A DNA stretch of 5,569 bases from Hyphomicrobiaceae bacterium (GTDB taxonomy: Bacteria > Pseudomonadota > Alphaproteobacteria > Rhizobiales > Hyphomicrobiaceae), in assembly GCA_025359005.1 (NCBI GenBank), contig JANYHP010000024.1, positions 1 to 5,569 of the forward strand, given 5' to 3'. The notes beneath the pieces were generated by a model. That model did no database searches. It was not told where the DNA came from and saw nothing but the letters and a program-made list of their open reading frames with translations. Of the stretch, positions 4,723 through 5,569 are shown one piece after another (the stretch's first letter is position 1; every line of letters starts with the position of its first letter). The position numbers were made by a program, and so were the translations under genes.

Positions 4723-5569
4723 CTACCACGCCGTGCCGTCAGGGCATTTGGCCTTGATGAACTCGGGCGTGCCGGCCTCCTTTTCCAGAATGACGGCCTT
4801 GGTCGGATCGCCACCATCGAGCGCACGGGTTGGGAATACGGGCACCAGCCCGCGGGAGCGCGCCTCTTGATTGACGGCGCGGATCTCATCGGCCGTGAGC
4901 AGGTATTCAACGGGGAACACGGGCTTCCATTGCCAGCTCAGCCGGTCGAGGAAGGCCAACGAGGTGGCGATGTCCTTGGCCGCATTGCGCTGACCGGTGT
5001 CGGTGCGAGAGAAGAACAATTCCTCCTTGGCGACGGCATCGATGGTGCGGCGATAGCGGCGGTCGTCCAGCAGGTCCTCGGCGTTCTGGGCGATGACGAT
5101 AAAGCCGGGTTTCAGCGCGCGCGCGGTGGTAGCCAGATGGGCGACGAAGTCGATCATGGCGGCGCGGGCGTTGGGATTGAGGTCTCGCGTGTGCTCCCAC
5201 ATGTCGATGCGGTCGAGATAGACGCCGTCAAAGCCGGCATCGATGATGCGCTTGAGATAAGCGTCAGGTCCCGAAACAATCATATCGCGCCAACCGGGAT
5301 CCCAGTAGCGGACCATCCAGGCGCGCGGCCAGGCGCAATTCTCGCGCTCGAGCCAGGCGGGCTTCTGCGTTTTCCACGCATCGTTCCAATAGAAGCGGAA
5401 CTCTTCGGCCTCGCCAATGGAAAGGTAGGAGATCACCGTCCGGCGAGTGCCGTCGGGCTTGGCCTTGAGGCGCGTAACCTCGTCGCGGGTGAGCGGAACC
5501 TTGCCGCCGGCGCGGGCATAATCGGTGACCAACATATCGACGGGACGGGCGGCGAGCGTGTCGAGATCG
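4723..5569 (-). CDS. Second GH114/TM1410-family putative hydrolase (5' end outside window)
   Basis: The frame is open to the window edge, with 281 codons visible and a TAG stop. It is partial at its N-terminus: the codons before the internal Met at 5535 (DLDTLAARPVD) align with LDAAQQAKLAASPYD of the downstream paralogue, so that Met is not the start. Shared family blocks are VISYLSIGEAEEFRFYW, GFDGVYLDRID, IAQNAEDLLDDRRY, AVAKEELFF and PVFPVEYL. Over the 78 residues from VISY to DR-x-D, I count 37 identities with the paralogue at 3538-4575. Candidate catalytic acids are the Asp of YLDR and the Glu residues of GEAE, QNAE and VEYL (inference). It lacks the Lys-rich tail of its partner and ends CPDGTAW. 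Whether it has a signal peptide cannot be seen. It lies 147 bp upstream of the paralogue on the same strand, a possible operon. Confidence 0.83.
   Translation of the reverse strand, partial: DLDTLAARPVDMLVTDYARAGGKVPLTRDEVTRLKAKPDGTRRTVISYLSIGEAEEFRFYWNDAWKTQKPAWLERENCAWPRAWMVRYWDPGWRDMIVSGPDAYLKRIIDAGFDGVYLDRIDMWEHTRDLNPNARAAMIDFVAHLATTARALKPGFIVIAQNAEDLLDDRRYRRTIDAVAKEELFFSRTDTGQRNAAKDIATSLAFLDRLSWQWKPVFPVEYLLTADEIRAVNQEARSRGLVPVFPTRALDGGDPTKAVILEKEAGTPEFIKAKCPDGTAW

Overview
This 5.6 kb, GC-rich window looks like chromosomal DNA of an alphaproteobacterium, most likely of the order Hyphomicrobiales (Rhizobiales). The grounds are the alphaproteobacterial style of the FabI and KdsA proteins, a rhizobial-type beta-class glutathione transferase, a small secreted protein of a kind I associate with rhizobial relatives, and a block of CTAG-bounded intergenic palindromes typical of this order. 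There are no rRNA or tRNA genes, no CRISPR array, and no integrase or transposase.

Layout. Bases 1-301 hold no convincing gene. They carry a mosaic of at least three palindromic repeat units (about 72-148, 145-188, 202-244) plus short satellite dyads. Next come fabI (minus, 302-1144; enoyl-ACP reductase of fatty-acid synthesis) and, divergent from it, a beta-class glutathione S-transferase gene (plus, 1355-1963). The latter converges on kdsA (minus, 2121-2993; Kdo-8-phosphate synthase for lipopolysaccharide), with a long hairpin at 1992-2042 between the two stop codons. Divergent from kdsA is a short gene for a 99-residue, four-cysteine secreted protein (plus, 3148-3447), followed by a good intrinsic terminator at 3468-3499. 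The right third holds two minus-strand tandem paralogues of the GH114/TM1410 putative glycoside hydrolase family: a complete exported one (3538-4575) and an upstream one (4723 to the window edge) whose start lies outside the window.

How the genes fit together. fabI and kdsA are core envelope-biosynthesis genes, and the GH114-like pair probably acts on an extracellular or periplasmic polysaccharide. Their proximity gives a loose cell-envelope theme, but strands alternate and the genes are separated by terminators or divergent spacers. Only the GH114-like pair looks like a candidate operon.

I see no clear case for a wholly new system. The two points most worth following are the tandem GH114-like paralogues, of unknown substrate, and the overlapping palindrome mosaic downstream of fabI.
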